Source: CAZTLE01 sp964614415
Lineage (GTDB): Bacteria; Bacteroidota; Bacteroidia; Flavobacteriales; Flavobacteriaceae
Direction: 5' to 3'
NCBI GenBank assembly: GCA_964614415.1
Contig: CAZTLE010000156.1
Span: 1 to 9,722, forward strand
DNA length: 9,722 bases
Made by a program: the position numbers and the translations under genes. The notes below the pieces were generated by a model. It saw only the letters and a program-made list of their open reading frames with translations. It had not been told where the DNA came from and ran no database searches. Every line of letters begins with the position of its first letter. Within the stretch, counting starts at the first letter, position 1. Positions 1 through 6,832 of the stretch are shown here, piece after piece.

Positions 1-10
1 GCTTTATTTC

Positions 11-1081
11 TTAAACCAGATAGAAGAAGGTAAATACGAATACCCAAACCAAATCTACAAAGTGGCAGTAGAGTCCAACTTTCTCCACCATTTCATAGTG
101 TCCTCTGCGCTCATATGTCCCGAGGATCACATTGAAGAAAATGATAATATTGATCAATACTCCGGAGAATACGTGGAATCCGTGGAATCCTGTAATGAAG
201 AAGAAGAAATCTGCGAATAGCGGGTGTCCGTACTCATTGTGTTTCAGATTGGCTCCTTCTACGACCAGTTTCCCGTCGTTCACTAACTTCTCTTCTGATC
301 TTTGACGACTGTAGATCGCTTTTTCCCCTGGTTTATCCAGGTTGATATACTCACTTTCGAGCCGGGCCACCTCTGCGATATCGGCAGGGTTATCAGAAGC
401 CCTAAGTTTTTCCATATTGGGAACCAATTCCTGAGAGCGGATCAAAAGATTCTCATTGGCAAGGAAGCCTTTGGTTACCTCTGCATAGGTGTATGATGTC
501 TGCGTTTCGGGTTCAGAATCGTACCATATTCCATTCCCCTCCTCATGTGTAGCTCTTTCCGTAGCAATTGGAACGGCAAACTCACCGATCGCCACCCGTT
601 CACCTTCGGTATCGAGGAACTGAAGTATTTTTCCACCTTTGGTCTCTACCGCACCATAATCACCTTTAATGAAAGTTGCCCACTCCCAGGCCTGAGAACC
701 AACGAAAATGGCACCTCCAATAATGGTAGCAAACATGTACCAGATCACCTTTTTCTTCTGCATTCTGTGTCCTGCATCCACCGCCAGTACCATCGTAACA
801 GACGAGAAGATAAGAATGAACGTCATGAAAGCTACGTAGTACATGGGTGCCGGCACACCGTGTAGAAACGGAACGTGCGTAAACACCTCATCCGCGATGG
901 GCCATGAATCGATAAATTTGAATCTCGAAAATCCGTAAGAGGCGATAAATCCGGAGAAGGTCAAGGCATCGGAAACGATGAAAAACCACATCATCAATTT
1001 TCCATAGCTCGCATTAAGTGGTCGGTTTCCTCCTCCCCAGGTTTTTCCTTCGGTGCCTGTTTCAACAACAGTAGCTTCCAT
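11..1081 (-). CDS. Cytochrome c oxidase subunit III, long form with an internal insert
   Basis: This is a subunit III of a heme-copper (aa3/caa3-type) terminal oxidase in the inner membrane. It does not carry the redox centres; in this family it stabilises the catalytic subunit. The 356-residue product has five predicted membrane helices at about residues 29-51, 79-101, 113-133, 288-319 and 335-355. Family signatures are the GSQAWEW segment near 128-134, HGFHVFSGV at 300-308 and YCHFVDLVWVFVF at 338-350. Between helices 3 and 4 lies an unusually long hydrophilic stretch, about 140-285, absent from the shorter paralogue next door. The reading frame is open throughout, so the insert is not a frameshift artefact. 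The ATG lies 45 nt after the neighbouring subunit III stop, and a consensus-like promoter box sits in that gap. A subunit IV gene might follow beyond the left edge, but only 10 nt remain. Confidence 0.93.
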   Translation of the reverse strand: MEATVVETGTEGKTWGGGNRPLNASYGKLMMWFFIVSDALTFSGFIASYGFSRFKFIDSWPIADEVFTHVPFLHGVPAPMYYVAFMTFILIFSSVTMVLAVDAGHRMQKKKVIWYMFATIIGGAIFVGSQAWEWATFIKGDYGAVETKGGKILQFLDTEGERVAIGEFAVPIATERATHEEGNGIWYDSEPETQTSYTYAEVTKGFLANENLLIRSQELVPNMEKLRASDNPADIAEVARLESEYINLDKPGEKAIYSRQRSEEKLVNDGKLVVEGANLKHNEYGHPLFADFFFFITGFHGFHVFSGVLINIIIFFNVILGTYERRGHYEMVEKVGLYCHFVDLVWVFVFTFFYLV

Positions 1082-1108
1082 ACAAAGAAATTGGTTTTAA
1101 ATCGGGTT

Positions 1109-1116
1109 CAAAAATA
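1109..1116 (-). promoter_or_regulatory. Possible Bacteroidota -7 promoter box before the long subunit III gene
   Basis: Read on the minus strand this is TATTTTTG, an exact match to the Bacteroidota sigma-A -7 consensus TAnnTTTG, ending 27 nt before the ATG at 1081. A clear -33 TTG is missing; the closest is TTCG about 18 nt upstream, overlapping the end of the preceding gene. It may be an internal promoter giving extra transcription of the long subunit III, or a chance match in A/T-rich DNA. Confidence 0.35.
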
Positions 1117-1126
1117 CGTATAATTT

Positions 1127-1711
1127 TTATCTAACGAAATAGAAAAACAAAAACAGATAAATCCACAGAAAATCAACAAAATGCCAGAATGTTGCAGCGA
1201 GTTCTATTCCAAGGGTTTTCCCATTCGTGTACCTTAGTTTATAATGATTATAAATTACGACTAAAATCGAGATCAGGCCAGCGGCAACGTGCAAAACATG
1301 CACCCATGCAATCAGAAAAATAAAGGTATGAGTGATGTTCGAGGTAGGGCCTGTAAACGTGATCCCACTTTCATTCACGACATCCATATATCCTTTTATC
1401 TGAAAGTACACAAACGCAACTCCCAAAAGAAAGGTAGCCCAGAGCAACAGTGACCCTGTTCTATTTCGTTCAGCCACCACATTCTTCTTCGCAAAGTGCA
1501 TGGTAATGCTACTGACAATTATAAGTGCCAGGCTGATAAAAAAGGCTTGTGGAATTTCCAGGTTCTCCAACCAATCCGGCCGTTCCTTGCTCACGACATA
1601 GGCGCTTGTGAATCCCGCAAACGTCATTGAAAGACTCACGATCCCAAACCACAGCATGTGCTTTTTGGCTCTCCTTTGTTTTGCTTCTTCCGTTCCCTGG
1701 GTATAATCCAT
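1127..1711 (-). CDS. Cytochrome c oxidase subunit III, short form
   Basis: A 194-residue polytopic membrane protein of the cytochrome oxidase subunit III family, part of the aerobic terminal oxidase. Five membrane helices are visible at about 20-41, 55-74, 86-106, 127-152 and 170-192. Family signatures are WVHVLHVAAG at 136-145 and FWHFVDFLWIYLF at 175-187, which correspond to the last two helices of canonical subunit III. The N-terminus is short and cytoplasmic, with a basic KQRRAKKH stretch just before helix 1. The start ATG overlaps the TAA of the heme O synthase gene by one base (TAATG), which implies translational coupling within an operon. It differs from the following paralogue mainly by lacking the large soluble insert. 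Two adjacent subunit III genes are a usual arrangement in flavobacteria, as I recall, so this is unlikely to be a recent duplication. Confidence 0.93.
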   Translation of the reverse strand: MDYTQGTEEAKQRRAKKHMLWFGIVSLSMTFAGFTSAYVVSKERPDWLENLEIPQAFFISLALIIVSSITMHFAKKNVVAERNRTGSLLLWATFLLGVAFVYFQIKGYMDVVNESGITFTGPTSNITHTFIFLIAWVHVLHVAAGLISILVVIYNHYKLRYTNGKTLGIELAATFWHFVDFLWIYLFLFFYFVR

Positions 1712-2604
1712 TATCTCAAAAATTTATCAAGCACGTAGATCACCTGTATCAAGGTGATATAACTTACACTCACTAGCATCAATTGACGGGCCACCTTAGC
1801 GGTTTGCAATCGATATAAACGCAAACTGCTATATATGAACCAGATTCCGAGCAAGCCCACCAGCACTCCGGAAACAGGGGTTATGTAGAAACTTCCCGTT
1901 ACGCCAGCCACAGGGATCAACGAAGCCAACACCGTCCAAATGGAATAAAGCACCACCTGTATGGCAGTCCCTTTGTCCCGTTTACCGTTGGGCAGCATAA
2001 AGAATCCACCCTTCTTATAATCATCAAACAGAAACCAACCAATAGCCCAGAAATGTGGAAACTGCCAAAAGAACTGGATCATGAAGAGGGTCCCGGGTTC
2101 AATTCCGAAGTCATTGGTCGCCGCCACCCATCCCAACATAAAAGGGATGGCACCCGGGAAAGCTCCCACAAAAACCGACAGGGGCGTTCTTGTTTTAAGG
2201 GGAGTATACAGACTCACATACATGAAAATGGAAATAGCGCCAAACATGGCGGTCTGCGGATTGATAGCATAGAGAACCGCAATCCCGGCCAGTGTAAGTA
2301 TCACCGCAACTATAAAAGCAGAGGTAACACTCATTCTTCCGGCAGGAATGGGCCGGTTCTTGGTCCGATCCATTAGCGCATCGCGATCCCGTTCTATGAT
2401 CTGATTGTAGGCATTGGAAGCTCCCACCATGCAATACCCTCCAACACAAAGGAGTAACAACACATAAAAATCAATGGAATCTGCGCCTAATAAATATCCG
2501 GCCACTGAAGAAAAAACCACGCTGACAGACAACCGGATCTTTGTGATCTCGGTAAAATTCCGGATGATGGATTGTGGTGCTGACTGTAACTCGGTGACCG
2601 ACAA
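1711..2604 (-). CDS. cyoE/ctaB: Heme O synthase (protoheme IX farnesyltransferase)
   Basis: An integral membrane prenyltransferase of the UbiA superfamily. It transfers a farnesyl group from farnesyl diphosphate to heme B to make heme O, the precursor of heme A for the oxidase whose subunits are encoded just downstream. The 297-residue length is typical. The first Asp-rich motif is visible as NAYNQIIERDRDALMDRT at 64-81, followed by NRPIPAGR at 83-90. The second conserved region is FWQFPHFWAIGWFLFDDYK at 179-197, and YTPLKTRTP at 133-141 is another family signature. The frame has no ATG before Met59. An in-frame TAG lies nine codons upstream of the TTG at 2604, so TTG, which gives an N-terminus of normal length, is the best start. 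A good promoter box lies 38 nt upstream. The gene overlaps the following subunit III gene by one base. Confidence 0.94.
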   Translation of the reverse strand: MSVTELQSAPQSIIRNFTEITKIRLSVSVVFSSVAGYLLGADSIDFYVLLLLCVGGYCMVGASNAYNQIIERDRDALMDRTKNRPIPAGRMSVTSAFIVAVILTLAGIAVLYAINPQTAMFGAISIFMYVSLYTPLKTRTPLSVFVGAFPGAIPFMLGWVAATNDFGIEPGTLFMIQFFWQFPHFWAIGWFLFDDYKKGGFFMLPNGKRDKGTAIQVVLYSIWTVLASLIPVAGVTGSFYITPVSGVLVGLLGIWFIYSSLRLYRLQTAKVARQLMLVSVSYITLIQVIYVLDKFLR

Positions 2605-2642
2605 GGATATTTCTTTTTTTCTGGGTTTTGGCTAACCGGGTG

Positions 2643-2650
2643 CAAAGATA
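2643..2650 (-). promoter_or_regulatory. Promoter -7 box for the cyoE - subunit III operon
   Basis: On the minus strand the sequence is TATCTTTG followed by CA, an exact match to the Bacteroidota -7 consensus TAnnTTTG. Transcription from here would give a leader of roughly 30-35 nt before the TTG start at 2604. The -33 element is degenerate: GTG about 19 nt upstream instead of TTG. The box lies in the 142-nt divergent intergenic region shared with the plus-strand hydrolase gene. No hairpin or riboswitch-like structure was noticed in that region. Confidence 0.55.
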
Positions 2651-2746
2651 CGTCACACGCGCATTTTTTCACAGCTTACAGGCTAATTTGTTACTCTTGT
2701 TTTGGGGGTTTTTAGTATTTTGAGCCTCCAAACAAAAAATCGTCTT

Positions 2747-3634
2747 ATGAGAAACTTTTTTATCGCCGCTTTGTTCTTGTTTTCAGGAGTATCCCTGTTG
2801 AGTCAATCCAGGCTTAATATGGTACACGTTAACAACAATGTGTACATGCTCCAGGGACGTGGAGGGAACATTGGCCTTAATGTAGGAACCGACGGAATCC
2901 TGATGGTGGATGATCAATTTGCAGACGCGACTCCTGCTATTCTCGAAGAAATTCGAAAGTTGAGCGAAAAACCTATAGAGTTTCTTGTAAACACACATCA
3001 CCATGGAGACCACACGGGAGGGAACGAGAACATGACCAAGAATGGGACTATCATTTTCTCCCACAAAAATGTCCGAAAACGATTGGTCGACGCGCGAAAG
3101 AATCCGGATTCACCGAAGATCAGCGACGAATCTTTTCCGGTAGTGACCTTTAACCGGAAGATCACCTTCCATTACAACGGGGAAGATATTGAGGTCTTCC
3201 ACGTAGCCAATGCTCATACCGATGGTGACGCTCTCGTCTATTTCAAGAAGAGTAATGTTCTACACACGGGAGATGTCTTCTTTAAGGGTAGATATCCCTA
3301 TATCGACACCAACAGCGGTGGGGATCTTTTCGGCTATATTGAGGCACTTGAGCAAGTCCTTGCCAATATCAACGAAAACACACTTATCATTCCCGGTCAT
3401 GGGGATGTTGCTACGTTTAATGACCTTCGTGCGACCATCGCAATGCTCTCTATTGTGATGAAGCGCGTTTCTTTCCATTACTTAAACAAGAAGACACTGG
3501 AACAAGTGCTGGCCATGCCCGAGATTACCGAGCAATACGATGCCAAGGGGTTTGGGGACTACTACATAAGCACCGAGAAGTTCATTCGAATGGTGTATGC
3601 CGAAGTGAAGGAGAAACGCGGTGAGTGGCGCTAG
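2747..3634 (+). CDS. Exported metallo-beta-lactamase-fold hydrolase
   Basis: A 295-residue MBL-fold metal-dependent hydrolase, the only plus-strand gene here. The N-terminus, with MRNFF, a hydrophobic run to about residue 19 and then SQS, looks like a Sec signal peptide, so the enzyme is probably periplasmic. Zinc ligands can be assigned: HHHGDH at 84-89 (the HxHxDH motif), His157 in AHTDGD, Asp176 in HTGD and His218 in PGHGD. The Asp in place of the class B1 Cys ligand argues against a true B1 beta-lactamase and fits the general hydrolase branch. GGNIGLNVGTDGILMVDDQF at 39-58 is typical of uncharacterised periplasmic members. An in-frame TTG at 2702 would add 15 residues ahead of the signal peptide, so the ATG at 2747 is preferred. 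The substrate cannot be read from the sequence. Its stop lies two bases from the stop of the convergent remB-like gene. Confidence 0.88.
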   Translation: MRNFFIAALFLFSGVSLLSQSRLNMVHVNNNVYMLQGRGGNIGLNVGTDGILMVDDQFADATPAILEEIRKLSEKPIEFLVNTHHHGDHTGGNENMTKNGTIIFSHKNVRKRLVDARKNPDSPKISDESFPVVTFNRKITFHYNGEDIEVFHVANAHTDGDALVYFKKSNVLHTGDVFFKGRYPYIDTNSGGDLFGYIEALEQVLANINENTLIIPGHGDVATFNDLRATIAMLSIVMKRVSFHYLNKKTLEQVLAMPEITEQYDAKGFGDYYISTEKFIRMVYAEVKEKRGEWR

Positions 3635-3636
3635 TC

Positions 3637-5748
3637 CTAGAAGTCGTAAATCCAGTTAAATAAATCGGTTCGTATACCGAAGTTGATCCAGGTCGTCTGG
3701 TTTTCGAAAACGTCCGTGGTATTCACCATAGGCGTAAAATCCCGGTAGATCAAACTTCCGTATATTTTTAGATTCGTCGCCGGGTTGATGAGATACCCCG
3801 CCTGAAGTTCCAGGTGGAAGAAATCGGTAGTATTTCCCTGAGCCACCTCATTACCAAAATCCGATACCCGATCGTCTTCCGTTCCATAGATATTACCTCC
3901 GTAGAAAAATGAGTCTTCCGGTGTATTGAATTCGAATCCTCTTTTAGCTACAATGAGTTTTGCATCTCCGAAGATCCGGCCTTTCTGATATCTGGCAATC
4001 CCTACAAACTCCCAGAAATTAGCTCCCAGGGTGTGCGCCAGTGACTGGTTATTATGCCCGTAGTTTAATACAACGGTATTGTGGGAATAGGTATACGGAC
4101 GAACCCGGTTGTATTCCGCCTGAAGGTAAAGGTTATCCAGTCCAAAGGCGTCGTAGTACTTAGCACCTACCTGATAACCTATCTTGTTCTTATAGCTGCC
4201 CTCTCCGCCAAATATATCTCCGGATGAGAACTCATCAATAATGAGCTGACCGTAAGCATTAACCCGATCCGTGAATTTGTATTTTCCACTAAGACCAATG
4301 AGGGCATTTCCGCCCCGGGAACCCGTAGAGAATTCGATGGCACGATAGAAAATAACCGGGTTGATAAAATTGAAATCAAATCCGCGGTCGTTGTCATTTT
4401 CCCAGATCACCGATTCGAATAATCCAACGTTGAGCCGCTTGGTGATATTAATGCTCAGATAGTGATTGGCCATGTACTTGGTCCGGAAGGAGCCATCCGC
4501 TGTAACTTCAGACCGAACATCCCGCAGGGACATCCAGGTGTTGGTGTACTTTAGTTTCCAGAATGTGGTATTAATTCGCAAATACGGATAGGGGCTTGCG
4601 TTGTCACTCATGAACAGGGACCGGTACCCATCTCCAAGGAAGTTCTTTCCGTGGCCCAACTGAAAATTGAACCACTTAGAGGGTGAATAGGAAATATGCC
4701 CGGTTGCAATGGGATAGTCGAACGAATCACTTCGGAATGTCTTGGCAACTCCAAACCCCGGAATAATCCCCGGAGCACCACCATCGGGTCGGATGGACCT
4801 CGCAAAGCGGTTGTAATAATCTGCGAAGCGTCCCTGGCTTTCATACACCACAGCAAAGAAATTAAAGTCCTTTCCAATGCCTCCTTGTGCATACACCAGT
4901 CTTGTATTGTTGTAGGTATTGATATCGTTATCCAGATCCTGACCGGCCTGAAGGTCGACCCCCGCATCCAGAGTAAGCCAGTAATCCTTTCCTTTTAAGG
5001 TGACCATGTGTTCGTTCCACCATTTTCTACCAAACCAACTGCTCTTATCAAACAACAGCTTCTGGTTTTCAGCTTCAAAATCGTAGTACTTGTTGACCTC
5101 ACTGTACAGGAACGGTTTCTGCGCCGTATGATTATTGAGCCCTACCCGGTTCATTGCGGGATCAAACAAACTGTAATTGTGATTGGACAAAGGAACGTTG
5201 ATGTGACTGCGGTACTCGTCGTTGGTATAATCCACGGATTCCCGCACAAGTGCATCGTATTCATCGGTCACATCTTCCCTGTTGGTCAGGTTTGTTGTGG
5301 TAGGCGTTTGGTTCCCGGTGGTAATCGGATTTTCGATCGATGGTGCTTCCAGGGGTATGGCGATCGGCATTGTGAATTGCACATAGGCCGGATTACTGTT
5401 ATAGGTAGCCGGGGTAATTGTGGGAAGCCCATCGAAAACCCGTTGGGCTTCTTCCTTCAGCTCTTCATATATCGCGTCGATATACAGTACCTTGAAGGTT
5501 CCCTCTTTGGTGACTTCGAAGAACACAACAATATTTCCGGAGTAATTCTCGGTAGAGACGATCTCCGGCACTTCAAAATTTTCATACACAAATTGCTTCA
5601 GAGTGTTGTTGAAGCACGCTTGTAAGGCCTCCACTTCTTCTTCGGAACATTCCGGGAAGACGGGGTACTTTTCGTAGGTGGAGATGTTGTCTTGGGCAAA
5701 TAGTAGGCAGTTCAGGAACAAAAACAGTAGCGTAGCCGCGTTTTTCAT
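3637..5748 (-). CDS. remB: RemB-like outer-membrane beta-barrel (Wzi-type) with an N-terminal TonB_C-like domain
   Basis: A 703-residue exported protein. Residues 1-18 form a signal peptide (probable cleavage FA|QD). Residues 28-134 resemble a TonB C-terminal domain: YPVFPEC at 28-34, a second Cys at 45, a hydrophobic strand GNIVVFFEV at 71-79, EEAQRVFDGLPTITPA at 99-114 and a closing TMPIAIPLE strand at 126-134. A Thr/Asn-rich linker (139-157) leads to a barrel of the capsule-assembly Wzi family. Markers there are GHGKNFLGDGYRSLFMSDNA at 365-384 and NPVIFYRAIEF at 463-473, plus alternating aromatic strands to the C-terminal INFGIRTDLFNWIYDF. RemB in Flavobacterium johnsoniae was found through gliding and phage-resistance mutants, and as I recall its gene lies in a similar sprA-gcvH-tonB context. 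The symbol rests on that synteny plus the fold. An alternative is a generic Wzi-like polysaccharide-attachment protein. Confidence 0.82.
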   Translation of the reverse strand: MKNAATLLFLFLNCLLFAQDNISTYEKYPVFPECSEEEVEALQACFNNTLKQFVYENFEVPEIVSTENYSGNIVVFFEVTKEGTFKVLYIDAIYEELKEEAQRVFDGLPTITPATYNSNPAYVQFTMPIAIPLEAPSIENPITTGNQTPTTTNLTNREDVTDEYDALVRESVDYTNDEYRSHINVPLSNHNYSLFDPAMNRVGLNNHTAQKPFLYSEVNKYYDFEAENQKLLFDKSSWFGRKWWNEHMVTLKGKDYWLTLDAGVDLQAGQDLDNDINTYNNTRLVYAQGGIGKDFNFFAVVYESQGRFADYYNRFARSIRPDGGAPGIIPGFGVAKTFRSDSFDYPIATGHISYSPSKWFNFQLGHGKNFLGDGYRSLFMSDNASPYPYLRINTTFWKLKYTNTWMSLRDVRSEVTADGSFRTKYMANHYLSINITKRLNVGLFESVIWENDNDRGFDFNFINPVIFYRAIEFSTGSRGGNALIGLSGKYKFTDRVNAYGQLIIDEFSSGDIFGGEGSYKNKIGYQVGAKYYDAFGLDNLYLQAEYNRVRPYTYSHNTVVLNYGHNNQSLAHTLGANFWEFVGIARYQKGRIFGDAKLIVAKRGFEFNTPEDSFFYGGNIYGTEDDRVSDFGNEVAQGNTTDFFHLELQAGYLINPATNLKIYGSLIYRDFTPMVNTTDVFENQTTWINFGIRTDLFNWIYDF

Positions 5749-5769
5749 GGTAGGGTCCTTAATTTGAGA

Positions 5770-5777
5770 GAAAGATA
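5770..5777 (-). promoter_or_regulatory. remB: Possible -7 promoter box for the remB-like gene
   Basis: On the minus strand this reads TATCTTTC, one mismatch from TAnnTTTG, 21 nt before the ATG at 5748. A TTTG lies 23 nt upstream, at the long end of the usual -33 to -7 spacing, within the T-run of the preceding terminator. Because a strong terminator separates this gene from the tonB gene, it needs its own promoter, and this is the best candidate. Confidence 0.4.
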
Positions 5778-5801
5778 CGCTTTTTTCATTACCCTAAACA
5801 C

Positions 5802-5834
5802 AAAAAAACCGCCATCGATAGACACCGTGGCGGT
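5802..5834 (-). terminator. Intrinsic terminator after the third tonB gene
   Basis: On the minus strand the stem ACCGCCA / TGGCGGT (7 bp, 5828-5834 with 5808-5814) can be extended by two C-G pairs past a bulged A, and is followed directly by a run of seven T. It lies 20 nt after the stop codon of the third tonB gene and 60 nt before the remB-like ATG. Confidence 0.85.
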
Positions 5835-5854
5835 CTAAAGCTATTGAATTCTTA

Positions 5855-6652
5855 CTATTCAATTTCAAATACGATAGGCACCATATACATGACCGATACA
5901 GCCTTGTCGCCCTGCCTGCCAGGTTCCATGGAAGGCAATTTTCCAACCACACGGGCAGCCTCCTTTTCAAGAGCTCTGTCCGGTGCGCGTGCCTTTACCT
6001 CGGTCACCTGACCTTTGGTATCGATCTTGAACTGCACGGTGATCCGTTGTCGTTCTCCCGATTCACCTTCGGCCACATCCGTATTAAAATGGCGTCCTAT
6101 GAATTTGTTGATCTTGGCCGACATACATGCGATCTTTTCCTTATTGGATCCCAGATTCTCGCATCCCGGAAACACCGGAACAAATTGAACCCCCATAATA
6201 TTGGCAACGGCCTCCGGTTCGGAAGGACCCGTGGGAGTCGAAGTGGGAGCAGACGGCGCGGGTTCGGCAACAGGGGCATCCGGTAATCCGGACAATGCTC
6301 CGGTTTCAACCGGTTGTGTCTCCACAATATTCTCAACAGGCGTCACTGTGGTAAGAGGCCTCCGAATTTCAGGTCGCTTTGCGATAGTGGCCTTTGGTTG
6401 TGGTTCGGGTTCCACTACAATCGCACCTATTACATAGGGCTCTTCAATGTCGATTCCCCAGGCGCTTACATTGCCAGGGATATATGCTTCTATTCTGGTT
6501 TCCGAGACCAGTAGCACTAACAAAAGGCTTACGATGAGCCCAATCTGAAAGTTGAGCAACGAATTAGCTTTAATGTTAATGCGCTTTTTTTCTTCTCGTT
6601 TTGATATTACCTTTGTTTGAAAGGCCTTTGTCTTTGTAGTATTTGGTTTCAT
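5855..6652 (-). CDS. TonB-family energy transducer, divergent third copy
   Basis: A 265-residue inner-membrane-anchored TonB-family protein. TonB proteins couple proton-motive force, through ExbB/ExbD, to outer-membrane receptors; no exbB/exbD genes are in this window. A basic cytoplasmic N-terminus of about 32 residues (KREEKKRINIK at 18-28) precedes one membrane helix at about 33-50. The periplasmic linker, about 55-150, is rich in Pro, Glu, Ala, Thr and Ser but has no proline homopolymer. The C-terminal domain, about 158-265, begins PVFPGCE (159-165), has a second Cys at 176, RQRITVQFKID at 201-211 and ends VPIVFEIE. Its linker and N-terminus differ strongly from the two other copies, so it is an older paralogue. 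The start ATGAAACCAAA resembles that of the copy at 6833-7552. Terminator-like structures lie on both sides, and no clear promoter was found. Confidence 0.9.
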   Translation of the reverse strand: MKPNTTKTKAFQTKVISKREEKKRINIKANSLLNFQIGLIVSLLLVLLVSETRIEAYIPGNVSAWGIDIEEPYVIGAIVVEPEPQPKATIAKRPEIRRPLTTVTPVENIVETQPVETGALSGLPDAPVAEPAPSAPTSTPTGPSEPEAVANIMGVQFVPVFPGCENLGSNKEKIACMSAKINKFIGRHFNTDVAEGESGERQRITVQFKIDTKGQVTEVKARAPDRALEKEAARVVGKLPSMEPGRQGDKAVSVMYMVPIVFEIE

Positions 6653-6733
6653 CTTAGCTCGATTTACAATACGCGCTTAGAATGAAATTTGCTATACAAC
6701 CAATCGATATGTCTTATTGAAAAGGCATAGCTA

Positions 6734-6761
6734 GTTTCATAATGTTTGTATTTAAAGGTTA
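6734..6761 (-). repeat. Stranded copy of the second tonB leader and start codon
   Basis: This 28-nt segment matches 7546-7573 at 27 of 28 positions, the only mismatch being 6746 against 7558. In the intact copy it covers the last 21 nt of the leader plus ATGAAAC of the second tonB gene. Here the ATG opens a frame of only eight codons (MKLAMPFQ, 6714-6740) and is not in frame with the third tonB gene 88 nt further on. It looks like a remnant of tandem duplication, or a reused promoter-leader for the third tonB. Confidence 0.75.
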
Positions 6762-6792
6762 CTTCGTTATGAATAAATGTTGTGCCGAATAG

Positions 6793-6818
6793 ATCCCGTC
6801 AGCCCCCGCTGACGGGAT
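6793..6818. terminator. Long perfect hairpin between the second and third tonB genes
   Basis: An 11-bp perfect stem, ATCCCGTCAGC (6793-6803) with GCTGACGGGAT (6808-6818), closes a 4-nt loop. It starts 14 nt after the second tonB stop, where a terminator is expected. On the minus strand, however, it is followed by CTATTCGG, not a T-run. On the plus strand it is followed by TGTCTTTTATT, so as a classic intrinsic terminator it fits antisense transcription better. It could also act as a 3'-end stabiliser. Confidence 0.65.
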
Positions 6819-6832
6819 TGTCTTTTATTGCA

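Noticed and set aside
2697..2722. Possible promoter for the metallo-hydrolase (TTG, 16-nt gap, TATTTTG)
   Set aside because: The -7 box lacks one spacer base relative to TAnnTTTG and the spacing is short; too weak to list as a feature.
2702..2746. Upstream TTG extension of the metallo-hydrolase (15 more residues)
   Set aside because: It would put a polar stretch ahead of a clean signal peptide that begins at the ATG at 2747.
2747..3634. Acquired class B carbapenemase
   Set aside because: The HxHxDH motif is present, but the Cys ligand of class B1 is Asp here and the sequence resembles general periplasmic MBL hydrolases.
5008..5625. Long plus-strand open frame (205 codons) opposite the remB-like gene
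   Set aside because: It is antisense to a clearly coding gene with recognisable domains; its translation shows no family features, so it is a shadow.
6714..6740. Eight-codon frame MKLAMPFQ as a real small peptide gene
   Set aside because: Best explained as the truncated start of a duplicated tonB leader; kept only as a finding, not as a CDS.
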